This document shows, in pieces, positions 30,148 through 38,772 of a stretch of DNA of 64,000 bases. How positions within the stretch are numbered: the first letter of the stretch is position 1; every line of letters begins with the position of its first letter. A program made the translations under genes and the position numbers. This DNA is from Streptomyces sp. NBC_00091. GTDB lineage: Bacteria; Actinomycetota; Actinomycetes; Streptomycetales; Streptomycetaceae. The notes under the pieces were generated by a model, which made no database searches, was not told where the DNA came from, and saw nothing but the letters and a program-made list of their open reading frames with translations. The stretch is from assembly GCF_026343185.1 (NCBI RefSeq), contig NZ_JAPEMA010000001.1, forward strand, positions 3,224,001 to 3,288,000. The letters run 5' to 3'.

Positions 30148-31887
30148 ATGCCCGAGAACGCCGAGAACGCCGAGAGTGCCGAGAAGAAGGGGGAGAACGC
30201 CGGGAAGGGGGAGAGCGCCGGACCGCCTCCGGCACCGGCACCGCCTCCGGCATCGGCCCCGGCACCGCCTTCGGCCCCCGTGGCGCCGCCCGCGCCCGGG
30301 CACCCCGGTTACGACCCGGTCGCTTGGCACACCTGGCGGACGTACCAGCACCACCAGCACGTGCAGCAGGCGAAGGCCGCCGCCGCCGCGAAGGCGGCGA
30401 ACTCGATGTGGCGGCGGGTCCGTCCCGCCGAGGCGGCCCCGATCGGCCCCGTCACCCTGGTGGCCGTGCTCGCCGCGGGCCTCGCCGCCGCCGTCGCCCT
30501 CGGGGACGGCATGGGCCCCGGGCTGCTGCTCGCGGCGCTGCCCGCCATGGTGGCCGCGTACGCCGCCGCCCGTGCGGCCGGGCGCAAGGCCCGCCCCTGG
30601 AGCCTGCTCTGGGTGCTGGGCTGCGTGGCGCTGCTCGGGGTGCCGGCCCTGAGGGACTCCGCCTGGCCGTCCACCCTGGCGATCCTCGCCGCCGTGCTGC
30701 TGGCCGCGCTGGCCCTGCACGGCACCCGGAGCTGGCCGGGCGTCCTGCTGAGCCCGCTCGGGTTCCTCGACAGCGCCGTCACCGGGGTCGGCTGGGCCTG
30801 GGCGGGGGTGCGGGCGCGCGGCGGCGGGCTGGGCCGGGAGCGCTGGCTGCCCGTCGCCAAGGCGGGCGTGGTGGCGGTCGTCCTGCTGCTCGTGTTCGGG
30901 GCGCTGTTCGCCTCCGCCGACGCGGCCTTCGCGGACCTGCTGGAGGGCCTGACCCCGGACGTGTCCGTGGGCGACAGTCCGCTGACGGTCCTGCTGTTCG
31001 CGGCCGGTGCGCTCCTCGCGCTCGCCGCCGCCCGCACCGCGGCGGCCCCGCACCGCTGGGACCGTATCGAGACCCGCCCGGGCAAGGCGCGTTCCCGGGT
31101 GGAGTGGAGCCTGCCGCTGATCCTGCTCAACCTGCTCTTCGCCGGCTTCAACGCGGTGCAGCTGGCGGTGCTGTTCGGCGGGTACGACAAGGTGCTGGAG
31201 AGCACCGGGCTCACGTACGCCGAGTACGCGCGCCAGGGGTTCTGGCAGCTGCTCTGGGCCACGGTGTTCGTCCTCGCGGTCATCGCGCTCGCGCTGCGCT
31301 GGGCGCCCCGGGGGACGGCGGGCGACCGCCGGCTGGTGCGGGGGGTGCTGGGCACGCTGTGCCTGCTGACGCTGGTCGTGGTCGCCTCCGCGGTGCGCCG
31401 GATGGACCTGTACGTGGACGCGTACGGGCTGACCCGGCTGCGGCTGTCGGTGGTCACGGTGGAGCTGTGGCTGGGTCTGGTGCTCGTGCTGCTGATGGCG
31501 GCCGGGGTGGTGGGCGGCCGCTGGCTGGCCCGGGTGGTGGTCGGCAGCGCCGCGGCGACCGTACTGGCCTTCGGGCTGGTGTCTCCGGACGGGATCGTCG
31601 CGCAGAGCAGCGTCACCCGCTACGAGCGGGACGGCAAGATCGATGTGGCCTACCTGCGCGAACTGTCGGCGGACGCGGCGCCCGCGCTGGACCGGCTGCC
31701 GGAGCCGCAGCGGTCCTGCGCCCTGATCGGGATCCGGGACCAGCTGCGCGACGCCGGTGACGTGCCCTGGTACGCCACGAGCCTCGGCGAGTACCGCGCC
31801 CGCGAGATCCTGCGCGAGCGCCCGGTGACGGCCACCGCCGCGGGCAAGTGCAGGAGGCTCGGCTATGGGAGCAGCGGGCGGGGGTAG
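30148..31887 (+). CDS. DUF4173 (DUF4153-like) polytopic membrane protein
   Basis: 579 residues. A hydrophilic N-terminus (about 100 residues: ENAENAESAEKK, then Pro/Ala-rich) is followed by about 11-12 TM helices and a C-terminal extracytoplasmic or cytoplasmic domain with YARQGFWQLLWATVFVLAVIAL and MDLYVDAYGLTRLRLSV, which are DUF4173 hallmarks. ATG 30148 follows GGGGAGGG with 5 nt spacing; an upstream start at 30088 is in frame but has no ribosome site. Function unknown. Confidence 0.8.
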   Translation: MPENAENAESAEKKGENAGKGESAGPPPAPAPPPASAPAPPSAPVAPPAPGHPGYDPVAWHTWRTYQHHQHVQQAKAAAAAKAANSMWRRVRPAEAAPIGPVTLVAVLAAGLAAAVALGDGMGPGLLLAALPAMVAAYAAARAAGRKARPWSLLWVLGCVALLGVPALRDSAWPSTLAILAAVLLAALALHGTRSWPGVLLSPLGFLDSAVTGVGWAWAGVRARGGGLGRERWLPVAKAGVVAVVLLLVFGALFASADAAFADLLEGLTPDVSVGDSPLTVLLFAAGALLALAAARTAAAPHRWDRIETRPGKARSRVEWSLPLILLNLLFAGFNAVQLAVLFGGYDKVLESTGLTYAEYARQGFWQLLWATVFVLAVIALALRWAPRGTAGDRRLVRGVLGTLCLLTLVVVASAVRRMDLYVDAYGLTRLRLSVVTVELWLGLVLVLLMAAGVVGGRWLARVVVGSAAATVLAFGLVSPDGIVAQSSVTRYERDGKIDVAYLRELSADAAPALDRLPEPQRSCALIGIRDQLRDAGDVPWYATSLGEYRAREILRERPVTATAAGKCRRLGYGSSGRG

Positions 31888-32181
31888 CGGGGCGGGAGGG
31901 GGCGGGGGTGCGTCCGGAGTCCCCGTATCCCGTCGGCCCCGGCGACCGCCTCGGCCACGGCCACCGCCGCGCCGACGGCCACCCAGAAGAACGACCCCGC
32001 CTACACCCCGCCGCCCGCGACCACCGCCCCCGCCCGCACCCCGGAGTCCGAGCGCACCCAGGCCCCGGCGCCCGCCCCGACGAAGACCAAGCCCCCGACG
32101 GGCGGCGGGAGCAGCGGCGGTGGCGGGGGGATGGTCACCTGCTCCTACGACCCCAGCGTCAAGCCGTACCGCTGGCAGTAG
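31888..32181 (+). other. Start-less coding-like stretch downstream of the DUF4173 gene
   Basis: In phase with, and directly after, the DUF4173 stop there is a 97-codon open stretch rich in Thr/Pro/Ala and ending GGGMVTCSYDPSVKPYRWQ-stop. Its composition is that of a cell-surface linker plus a short conserved-looking tail. It has no start codon of its own before MVTC. A frame-2 run beginning MGAAGGGSGAGG (31865) could be its natural N-terminus if a frameshift lies near 31935. It may be a frameshifted small gene. Confidence 0.35.
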
Positions 32182-32194
32182 CGGTAGCCCGGGG

Positions 32195-32947
32195 TCAGCG
32201 GGCGTAGGAGCCGATGCCGACCAGGCAGTACACGTACTCGTTGATGACGCTGCCGTTGATCGTGTAGCGGTACGAGAAGCCGTACTCCGTCTTGGGGTTC
32301 TCGTCGCAGCGGCTCATGTCGTTGGTGCCGGGGAAGCGCTGGATGACCCGGTAGTGGGCGTCGGACGCCGAGCAGTCGACCTCGTCGACATTGGTGACGC
32401 GCTGCGCGGTCGTGGAGTCCGGCAGCTGCCCGTTGAGGCAGGTCCCCGTCTCGAAGGGGCGGGGGGCCCGGGTGGTCGGGGTCGGGTCCGGGGTCGGGTA
32501 GGTCGGGGCGGTGGCGGGCTCGGTGGCCGGCTCGGTGGCGGGCTCGGTGGTGGGGCTGTAGGTGTAGGTCGGCGGGCTGTACGGGGTGTACGTCGAGTCG
32601 GCCGTCGGGGACGCGGAGGCCGTGCGGTCGGAGTCGTCGTCGTTGTCGCTCGTCACGACGACGCCGATGATCAGCGCGGCGACGACCCCGAGCGCGAGCA
32701 GGCACCCGAGGGCGCCGTTCTTCCCCGCCTGCGCGGGCCGGGCCGGCGCGGGCCCCGGGACCGGAGCCCCGGACACGCGTATGCGCAGCAGCACTTCGGC
32801 CCCGCCGACCCTGGCCCGGACGAGGTCGCCGTTGCGGGCGGGCGGTATGCGCAGGCGCTGCGGTCCGGCCGGCAGGGGGACGGAGACGGTCACACCTGCG
32901 GCGGCCTGCTCGGGGGTGAGTGTTAACTCGATTTCCTGGGGCGACAC
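32195..32947 (-). CDS. Membrane-anchored LppU/SCO3897-like protein
   Basis: 250 residues: an N-terminal cytoplasmic beta-rich region resembling a DnaJ C-terminal strand module (IELTLTPEQAAAGVTVSVPLPAGPQRLRIP), one TM (GALGCLLALGVVAALIIGVVV), a Thr/Pro/Tyr-rich outer linker (TYTYSPTTEPATEPATEPAT) and a C-terminal four-Cys domain (GTCLNGQ, EVDCSAS, SRCDENP, YVYCLVG) like LppU/SCO3897 proteins. GTG 32947 follows GAGGAG. Function unknown. Confidence 0.7.
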   Translation of the reverse strand: MSPQEIELTLTPEQAAAGVTVSVPLPAGPQRLRIPPARNGDLVRARVGGAEVLLRIRVSGAPVPGPAPARPAQAGKNGALGCLLALGVVAALIIGVVVTSDNDDDSDRTASASPTADSTYTPYSPPTYTYSPTTEPATEPATEPATAPTYPTPDPTPTTRAPRPFETGTCLNGQLPDSTTAQRVTNVDEVDCSASDAHYRVIQRFPGTNDMSRCDENPKTEYGFSYRYTINGSVINEYVYCLVGIGSYAR

Positions 32948-33190
32948 CGGCTGCTCCTCGAGGGTGGGGGCGGACCCTCCGGGATTCTGCCCGCTGCGCC
33001 CGCCCTGACGCAGCCGTTCCGCCCAGCGGTTCAGGAGGGGGAACCTTCCCCCGAGGTGTGCGCGCCAGGGGGTGTTCCGGTCAGGGGGGTGTGGAGCTGG
33101 CGGGGAGAAGCGGTACGGGGGGTGGTCGCGGGGGAGGGGGCGTGCGTAGATTACCGGCGGTAACAGCCCGCCGACCGAGGAGAACCTGCC

Positions 33191-35056
33191 GTGGACGCAG
33201 CCGAGCCGACGCCGGTCGAGCCCGTCAAGACGATCGTCGGCGGGGTGGTGCGCGAGGTGGCCGTGCCGGCCCTCGCCGGGCCGGCGACGAGCGGGTCGCT
33301 CGGGGACATCCCGTTCCAGAACGCCCGCGAAGCCCCCCGCGAGGCCGTGCTCGCCCGCAAGGAGCGGGACGGCACCTGGCGGGACGTCACCGCCGCCGAG
33401 TTCGCGCGCGAGGTGCTCGCCGTCGCCAAGGGGCTGATCGCCGAGGGGCTCGCGGAGGGGGACCGGCTCGCCATCATGGCCCGGACCACCTACGAGTGGA
33501 CCCTGCTCGACTTCGCCGGATGGGCCGCCGGGCTGGTCACCGTACCCATCTACCCGACCTCCTCCGCCCTCCAGGCCCGCTGGATCATCCACGACTCCGG
33601 GGCGGTGGCCTGCGCCGTCGAGGACACCGTCCAGGCCCGGCTGCTCAGCGCCGAGCGCGCCAACCTCCCCGGCCTCGCGCACCTGTGGGAGTTCGACACC
33701 GGCGCGGTGGCCCAGCTGATCAAGGCCGGGGAGCACCTGCCCGACGCGATCGTCCACGCGCGCAGGGCCGCCCGTACCCCCGAATCCGTCGCCACGCTCG
33801 TCTACACCTCCGGCACCACCGGGCAGCCCAAGGGCTGCGTACTGACCCACGGCAACTTCTTCGCCGAGGTCGACAACGCCGTGGAGCTGCTGCACCCGGT
33901 GTTCCGGTCGGCCAGCAAGGACCCCGCCTCCACCCTGCTCTTCCTGCCGCTCTCCCACGTCTTCGGACGGATGGTCGCCGTCGGCTGCCTGCGGGCGCGG
34001 GTCAAGCTCGGGCACGCGCCCAGCATCCGCACCGAGGAGCTGCTCGCCGACCTCGCCGGCTTCCAGCCGACCTTCCTCCTCGCCATCCCCTACGTCCTGG
34101 AGAAGGTCTACAACACCGCCCGCGCCACCGCCGAGAAGATGGGCCGCGGCTCCTCCTTCGACCGGGCCGCCCGCATAGCCCAGCAGTACGGGGAAATCGT
34201 CGAGGGCAAGACCCCCGGGATGGGGCTGCGGGCCGCCCGCGCCCTGTACGACCCGCTCGTCTACCGGCGGATCCGCGCGGCCCTGGGCGGCCGCGTGCGC
34301 TACATCCTCAGCGGCGGCTCCCCCCTCGGGCGCCGGCTCGCCGCCTTCTACACGGGCGCGGGGATCGACGTCTTCGAGGGCTACGGGCTGACGGAGACCA
34401 CGGCGGCCTCGACCGTCACCCCGCCCCAGCGCCCCCGGCTCGGCACGGTCGGCTGGCCCCTGCCGGGGACGGCGGTGCGCATAGCCGACGACGGGGAGGT
34501 GCTGCTGCGCGGCCGGCACGTCTTCGCCGGGTACTGGAACGTGGGCGCGCAGCCGCCCGGGGGCTGGCTGGCCACCGGGGACATCGGCGAGCTGGACGCC
34601 GACGGGTACCTGACCATCACCGGCCGCAAGAAGGACCTGATCATCACCTCCGGCGGCAAGAACGTCGCCCCCGCGCCCCTGGAGGACTGGCTGCGCGCCC
34701 ACCCCCTGGTCGGCCAGTGCCTGGTGATCGGCGACAACCGCCCCTACGTCGCCGCCCTCGTCACCCTCGAACCGGAGGGGCTGGCCCACTGGCGGCAGAT
34801 GCACAAGAAGCAGGGCGTCCCGATCCGCGAGCTGGTCACCGACCCGGAACTGCTGGCCGAACTCCAGCGGGCGGTCGACGAGGCCAACAAGCTGGTCTCG
34901 CGGGCCGAGTCGATCCGCCGCTTCGTCGTCCTGCCGGGGGAGTTCACCGAGGCCCGCGGACACCTGACCCCCTCGATGAAGCTCAAGCGCGGAGCCATCG
35001 CCCGCGACTACGGCAGCGAGATCGAGGAGCTGTACCGGGCACCCCGGGGCGCCTGA
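33191..35056 (+). CDS. Long-chain fatty-acid--CoA ligase (AMP-binding)
   Basis: 621 residues, FadD15-type. AMP-binding signature VYTSGTTGQPKGCVLTHGN, motif GYGLTETTAAS, and the adenylation C-terminal core YLTITGRKKDLIITSGGKNVAP with its catalytic Lys region. It activates fatty acids to acyl-CoA through acyl-AMP in the cytoplasm. GTG 33191 follows AGGAG at 8 nt. A second ligase of the same class is at 39928. The two share the TITGRKK core but differ in length and are not tandem copies. Confidence 0.93.
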   Translation: MDAAEPTPVEPVKTIVGGVVREVAVPALAGPATSGSLGDIPFQNAREAPREAVLARKERDGTWRDVTAAEFAREVLAVAKGLIAEGLAEGDRLAIMARTTYEWTLLDFAGWAAGLVTVPIYPTSSALQARWIIHDSGAVACAVEDTVQARLLSAERANLPGLAHLWEFDTGAVAQLIKAGEHLPDAIVHARRAARTPESVATLVYTSGTTGQPKGCVLTHGNFFAEVDNAVELLHPVFRSASKDPASTLLFLPLSHVFGRMVAVGCLRARVKLGHAPSIRTEELLADLAGFQPTFLLAIPYVLEKVYNTARATAEKMGRGSSFDRAARIAQQYGEIVEGKTPGMGLRAARALYDPLVYRRIRAALGGRVRYILSGGSPLGRRLAAFYTGAGIDVFEGYGLTETTAASTVTPPQRPRLGTVGWPLPGTAVRIADDGEVLLRGRHVFAGYWNVGAQPPGGWLATGDIGELDADGYLTITGRKKDLIITSGGKNVAPAPLEDWLRAHPLVGQCLVIGDNRPYVAALVTLEPEGLAHWRQMHKKQGVPIRELVTDPELLAELQRAVDEANKLVSRAESIRRFVVLPGEFTEARGHLTPSMKLKRGAIARDYGSEIEELYRAPRGA

Positions 35057-35139
35057 GGACCGCCGAGGGGCGGGGGCGGCCGGGCCCGCTTATGGTGGGC
35101 TGGGCCGACCGGTCCGGGGGGCGACCCGAGGAGGCCGCA

Positions 35140-36702
35140 GTGCCCCGACCGCGTCCCCGCCCCCGACCGCGTCCCCGCCCCCGCCCCCGCGCCCGTACGG
35201 CAGCCGCCGCGGCCGCCGCCGGAGCGGCCTGCGCCGCCTGCGCCCTCGTCCTGGCCGCCGCCCTCGGGGCCGCCCCGGCCCCCCGCCCCGCCCCCGGCCA
35301 GGGCATACGGTGGGGGGACTGCCCCGCCGGCCCCGTCCCCGCGGGGATGCGGTGCGGGGAGGTGACCGTCCCCCTCGACTACGCGGACCCCGCCAAGGGC
35401 ACCACCCGGGTGGCCGTGGCCCGCATCCCCGCCACCGCCCCCGGCCGCAGACCTCTCGGCTCCCTGCTGCTCAACTTCGGCGGCCCCGGCGGCCCCGGGA
35501 TCGCCTCCCTGGCCGCCGACCCCGGGCTCTTCGCGAAGCTCGGCGAGCGCTACGACCTCGTCGCCTTCGACCCCCGCGGCGTCGGCCTCAGCTCCCCCGT
35601 CTCCTGCGGCGGCTCCCAGCAGGTCGGCGACGAGGTGCCCGGGGACGCCGCCGCCCAGCTGGCCGCCCTGCGGGCCGTCGCCGCGCGCTGCGCCCTGCAC
35701 TCCGGGCCCGTGCTCCTGTACATCGGCACCGTCAACGTCTCCCGGGACATGGACCGCATCCGCCAGGCCCTCGGCGACAAGAAGCTCAACTACCTCGGCT
35801 TCTCCTACGGCACCCGGCTCGGCGCCGTCTACGCCGCCCAGTTCCCCAAGAAGACCGGCCGGATGGTCCTCGACGGGGTCGACACCCTCACCGAACCGCT
35901 CGCCGAGCAGGCCCTGGTCTCCGCGCGCGGCCAGCAGCGCGCCCTGGACAACTTCCTGGCCTGGTGCGCCCACCAGCGCGACTGCGTCTACGGCACGAAC
36001 ACCCGTACCGCCAAGGAGCAGGTCGAGGAACTGGTCGCACGGCTCGACGAGCAACCGCTGGTCGGGGAGGACGGCTCGCACTTCACCGGGCAGGACGCGG
36101 TCGGGGCCATCGGGGCCGCCCTGTACTCCACCGCCCTGTGGCCCGACCTCGCCGAGGCCCTCGCCAGCGTCGAGCGCGACCGCGACCCGGTCCCCCTGAC
36201 GGAACTGGGCGGCCCGCCCGAGGCGCCGCCCGACGACGGCCCCGCCCGGGTCCCCGACGACAACGCCGAGGCCGCCCTCACCGCCGTGAACTGCGCCGAC
36301 GACCCGGACCGGGGCAACGACAAGGCCACCCCGGAGGCCATCGAGAGCGAGATCGGCGGCCTCGAGGCCGATTTCCGCCGGGCCTCGCAGATCTTCGGGC
36401 CGGGCCAGCTGATGACCGTACTGTCCTGCTACGGCCGGCCCGCCGGCACCGACTTCATCCGCCGGATCGACCGCCCCGGCGCCCCCCGCATGCTCCTCGT
36501 CGGCACCCGCGGGGACCCGGCGACCCCGTACGAGTGGACGGAGGAGACGGCCCGCCGGCTCGGCTCGACGGTGGTGATCGACCACAAGGGCGACGGGCAC
36601 ACCGGCTACGCGGCCTCGGCGTGCGTACGCGACTACGTGGACACCTTCCTGACCGGCGGAAAGCTGCCGGGCGGCACGCGGTCCTGCCCCGCCGGCAAGT
36701 GA
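35140..36702 (+). CDS. Exported alpha/beta hydrolase, tripeptidyl aminopeptidase-like (SlpD/TAP)
   Basis: 520 residues. The signal peptide is unusual: eight Pro-Arg pairs, then AAAAAAAGAACAACALVLAAALGAAPA. The catalytic triad is readable: nucleophile GFSYG, Asp in VGTRGDPATPYEW, His in GDGHTGYAASACV (TAP C-terminal domain). Oxyanion region NFGGPGGPG. GTG 35140 is chosen for GAGGAGG just upstream; longer frames run back through the ligase gene. It removes N-terminal tripeptides from secreted proteins in relatives. Confidence 0.9.
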   Translation: MPRPRPRPRPRPRPRPRARTAAAAAAAGAACAACALVLAAALGAAPAPRPAPGQGIRWGDCPAGPVPAGMRCGEVTVPLDYADPAKGTTRVAVARIPATAPGRRPLGSLLLNFGGPGGPGIASLAADPGLFAKLGERYDLVAFDPRGVGLSSPVSCGGSQQVGDEVPGDAAAQLAALRAVAARCALHSGPVLLYIGTVNVSRDMDRIRQALGDKKLNYLGFSYGTRLGAVYAAQFPKKTGRMVLDGVDTLTEPLAEQALVSARGQQRALDNFLAWCAHQRDCVYGTNTRTAKEQVEELVARLDEQPLVGEDGSHFTGQDAVGAIGAALYSTALWPDLAEALASVERDRDPVPLTELGGPPEAPPDDGPARVPDDNAEAALTAVNCADDPDRGNDKATPEAIESEIGGLEADFRRASQIFGPGQLMTVLSCYGRPAGTDFIRRIDRPGAPRMLLVGTRGDPATPYEWTEETARRLGSTVVIDHKGDGHTGYAASACVRDYVDTFLTGGKLPGGTRSCPAGK

Positions 36703-36742
36703 ACCGGCGGGGCAGCTCAGCGCGAGATCCGGAAGGGGCGGC

Positions 36743-37918
36743 CTAGCAGTCGGGACGGGTGGCGCGGCCCGCGAAGCGGTCCGCCAGCCAGTTCCCGACC
36801 GTCAGGGAGTGCGTGATCACACCGCTGACGTGCTCGCCGAGCACGATGGTGTCGAACTGGACGTCCGCACCCCGCGCGCACCACTCGGAGCGCAGCTGGC
36901 GCCCCACCGCGTACGGGATCAGCTCGTCGCCGAGCGCGTGGTACTGGAGCACCGGCGCGGCCGGGGCCGACCCGCCCAGCCGGCTCTGGTTCAGGCGGGC
37001 CTGCCAGTCGGGCTGCGCGAGCGGGTCGCGGGTGGTCAGGTCGGAGATCCGCTTGAAGGAGCCGGCGATGGCGTCGACCGCCACGCAGTTCTCCTTCATC
37101 CCGGCCACCAGCGCCCGGCCCGCCGGGTTGAGGTACGAGTCGAGCTTCAGCTCGGGGAAGGCCGCGTCCTGCCCGGCGGCCGCCATGAAGATGAGCCCGG
37201 AGCCGAAGGAGCCGTTGTTGAAGGCGGCCACCTTCATCAGGTCGGCGGGGACACCGCCGGTCGCCGTGCCCTTGACCTTCAGCTCCGGCGCGTACGAGCC
37301 CTGGAGCTCGGCGGCCCAGCTGCTGGCCTGGCCGCCCTGCGAGTAGCCCATGATGCCGACGGGCGTGTCCGCGGACAGCCCGGCCCCGGGCAGGCGGATG
37401 GCGGCGCGGGCGGCGTCGAGCATCGCGTGGCCCGCCGAAGGGCCGACGGTGTAGGTGTGGACGCCCGGGGTGCCGAGGCCCTCGTAGTCGGTGACGACCA
37501 CGGCCCAGCCGCGCAGGGTGTACTGCTGGATGAGGTTGGCCTCCATGGCGGTGCCGTACGGGAGGTTGTTGCTCGGAGCGCAGGAGTCGCCCATGCCGAC
37601 GGTCCCGACGGCGTACGTGATCAGCGGGCGCGGGCCGGTGCGGCCGTCCTGCGGGACGATGACGGTGCCCGAGACCACGTTCGGGGCGCCGTCGGCGGTG
37701 GTCGAGCGGTAGTGCACCTTCCAGGCCTTGGTGCCGGTGGGCTGGCCGGGCAGCGGGTGGAAGGCGGAAGGGGCGCTGCTGACGATGTCGCCGGGGCGGC
37801 CGGCTTCGGCGGCAGCGGCGGTTTCGGCGGTCTCGGCGGTGGCGGCGGGGATCCCGGCCGTGAAGGCCAGGGCGGTCAGTGCGGCCAAGGCGGCCAGGGC
37901 GGTGCTGCGCAAACGCAT
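36743..37918 (-). CDS. Secreted lipase-family alpha/beta hydrolase (LIP type)
   Basis: 391 residues with a Sec signal peptide (RSTALAALAALTALAFTAGIPAATA). The nucleophile elbow is GIMGYSQGGQASSWAAEL. The fold continues through VTDYEGLGTPGVHTYTV (oxyanion side) and ALGDELIPYAVGRQL (Asp) to a His in LGEHVSGVITHSL, as in the secretory lipase (LIP) family. ATG 37918 follows GGGAGAGCC. Substrate unknown; esters or lipids are likely. A further ORF extension upstream overlaps the next gene and is not coding. Confidence 0.9.
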   Translation of the reverse strand: MRLRSTALAALAALTALAFTAGIPAATAETAETAAAAEAGRPGDIVSSAPSAFHPLPGQPTGTKAWKVHYRSTTADGAPNVVSGTVIVPQDGRTGPRPLITYAVGTVGMGDSCAPSNNLPYGTAMEANLIQQYTLRGWAVVVTDYEGLGTPGVHTYTVGPSAGHAMLDAARAAIRLPGAGLSADTPVGIMGYSQGGQASSWAAELQGSYAPELKVKGTATGGVPADLMKVAAFNNGSFGSGLIFMAAAGQDAAFPELKLDSYLNPAGRALVAGMKENCVAVDAIAGSFKRISDLTTRDPLAQPDWQARLNQSRLGGSAPAAPVLQYHALGDELIPYAVGRQLRSEWCARGADVQFDTIVLGEHVSGVITHSLTVGNWLADRFAGRATRPDC

Positions 37919-38049
37919 GGGCGGCTCTCCCAACGTCCGTATGTGTGGGGGCAGGTGAGGCGAAGGTAGTGACCGACCGGTCGGCATGTCGCTGACCGTG
38001 CAGCTCACCTTTCCTGACCGGGACTCCCACCCCGGCGCCCCGCCGACTG

Positions 38050-38628
38050 TCACAGGTACGGCAGTACGAAGTCGTACCCGGCCGCGAAGTGCCCGCCGCC
38101 CGCCGGGCAGGAGCCGTTGGTGGGGTACCCCCAGAAGAAGAGGCCGTAGCACTTGCGGCAGAAGCGCCAGTCGCGCTGCGTGTTCGCGGTCTGCGGGATG
38201 TCGTGCGGCAGGACGAAGTCGTACCCGGCCAGAGCGTGGCCGCCGCCGCCCGCCGGGCAGACACCGGAGGAGGTGGGGTACCCGTGGAAGAAGAGCCCGT
38301 AGCACTTGCTGCAGAAGCGCCAGTCGCGCTGGGCCCTCGACGTCGCGGGGACGTCGTGCGGGAGGTTGAAGTTGTAGCCGGCCGAGTCGTGGCCGCCGCC
38401 CGCCGGGCAGGTGCCGTCGTCGGCGTAGCCGCGGAAGAACATGCCGGAGCACTTGCTGCAGAACCGCCAGTCCGCCTGGTTCGCGCGGGCCGACGCGGCC
38501 GCGGGACCCGCCACCCCCATTGCCAGCGCGCCGCCGGTCAGGCCGGCCGCCGCCACGCCGAGGGCGCGGGTGAGCACGGCCCTGCGGTCCGGTCGCGGAT
38601 TTCCTTCGCCCACTGTCAGGAAGCCCAT
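38050..38628 (-). CDS. Tat-type exported protein with three Cys/Trp/Gly repeats
   Basis: 192 residues. The N-terminus has a twin-arginine-like signal (DRRAVLTRALGVAAAGLTGGALAMGVAGPAAA). The mature protein is three repeats of about 49 residues, each following W-R-F-C-x-K-C-x-G-x-F-F-x-G-Y...C-P-A-G-G-G-H...A-G-Y-x-F-x-L-P. Each unit has a CxxC plus a third Cys and a His, which could bind a metal or form a disulfide. Tat export would fit folding around a metal before secretion. ATG 38628 follows GAGGTGG. No family name recalled. Confidence 0.75.
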   Translation of the reverse strand: MGFLTVGEGNPRPDRRAVLTRALGVAAAGLTGGALAMGVAGPAAASARANQADWRFCSKCSGMFFRGYADDGTCPAGGGHDSAGYNFNLPHDVPATSRAQRDWRFCSKCYGLFFHGYPTSSGVCPAGGGGHALAGYDFVLPHDIPQTANTQRDWRFCRKCYGLFFWGYPTNGSCPAGGGHFAAGYDFVLPYL

Positions 38629-38772
38629 GCGTCCACCTCTCCACCGGCGAAACCCGTGGCGGAGCCCGAGCGGGCGTTCGCCACGTTGAGTATTTACGTC
38701 AGTACGGTGCGTAGTCAACGTAGTCCGGGGCGCGCCCGGTGGTGCGTCCTGCCGGAACCCCGCGCCCCCGCA

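Noticed and set aside
32920..36702. A 1260-codon frame reading through the acyl-CoA ligase into the TAP-like hydrolase
   Set aside because: Its first 740 codons are out of frame with the ligase and have shadow composition; the hydrolase has its own GTG start with GAGGAGG at 35140.
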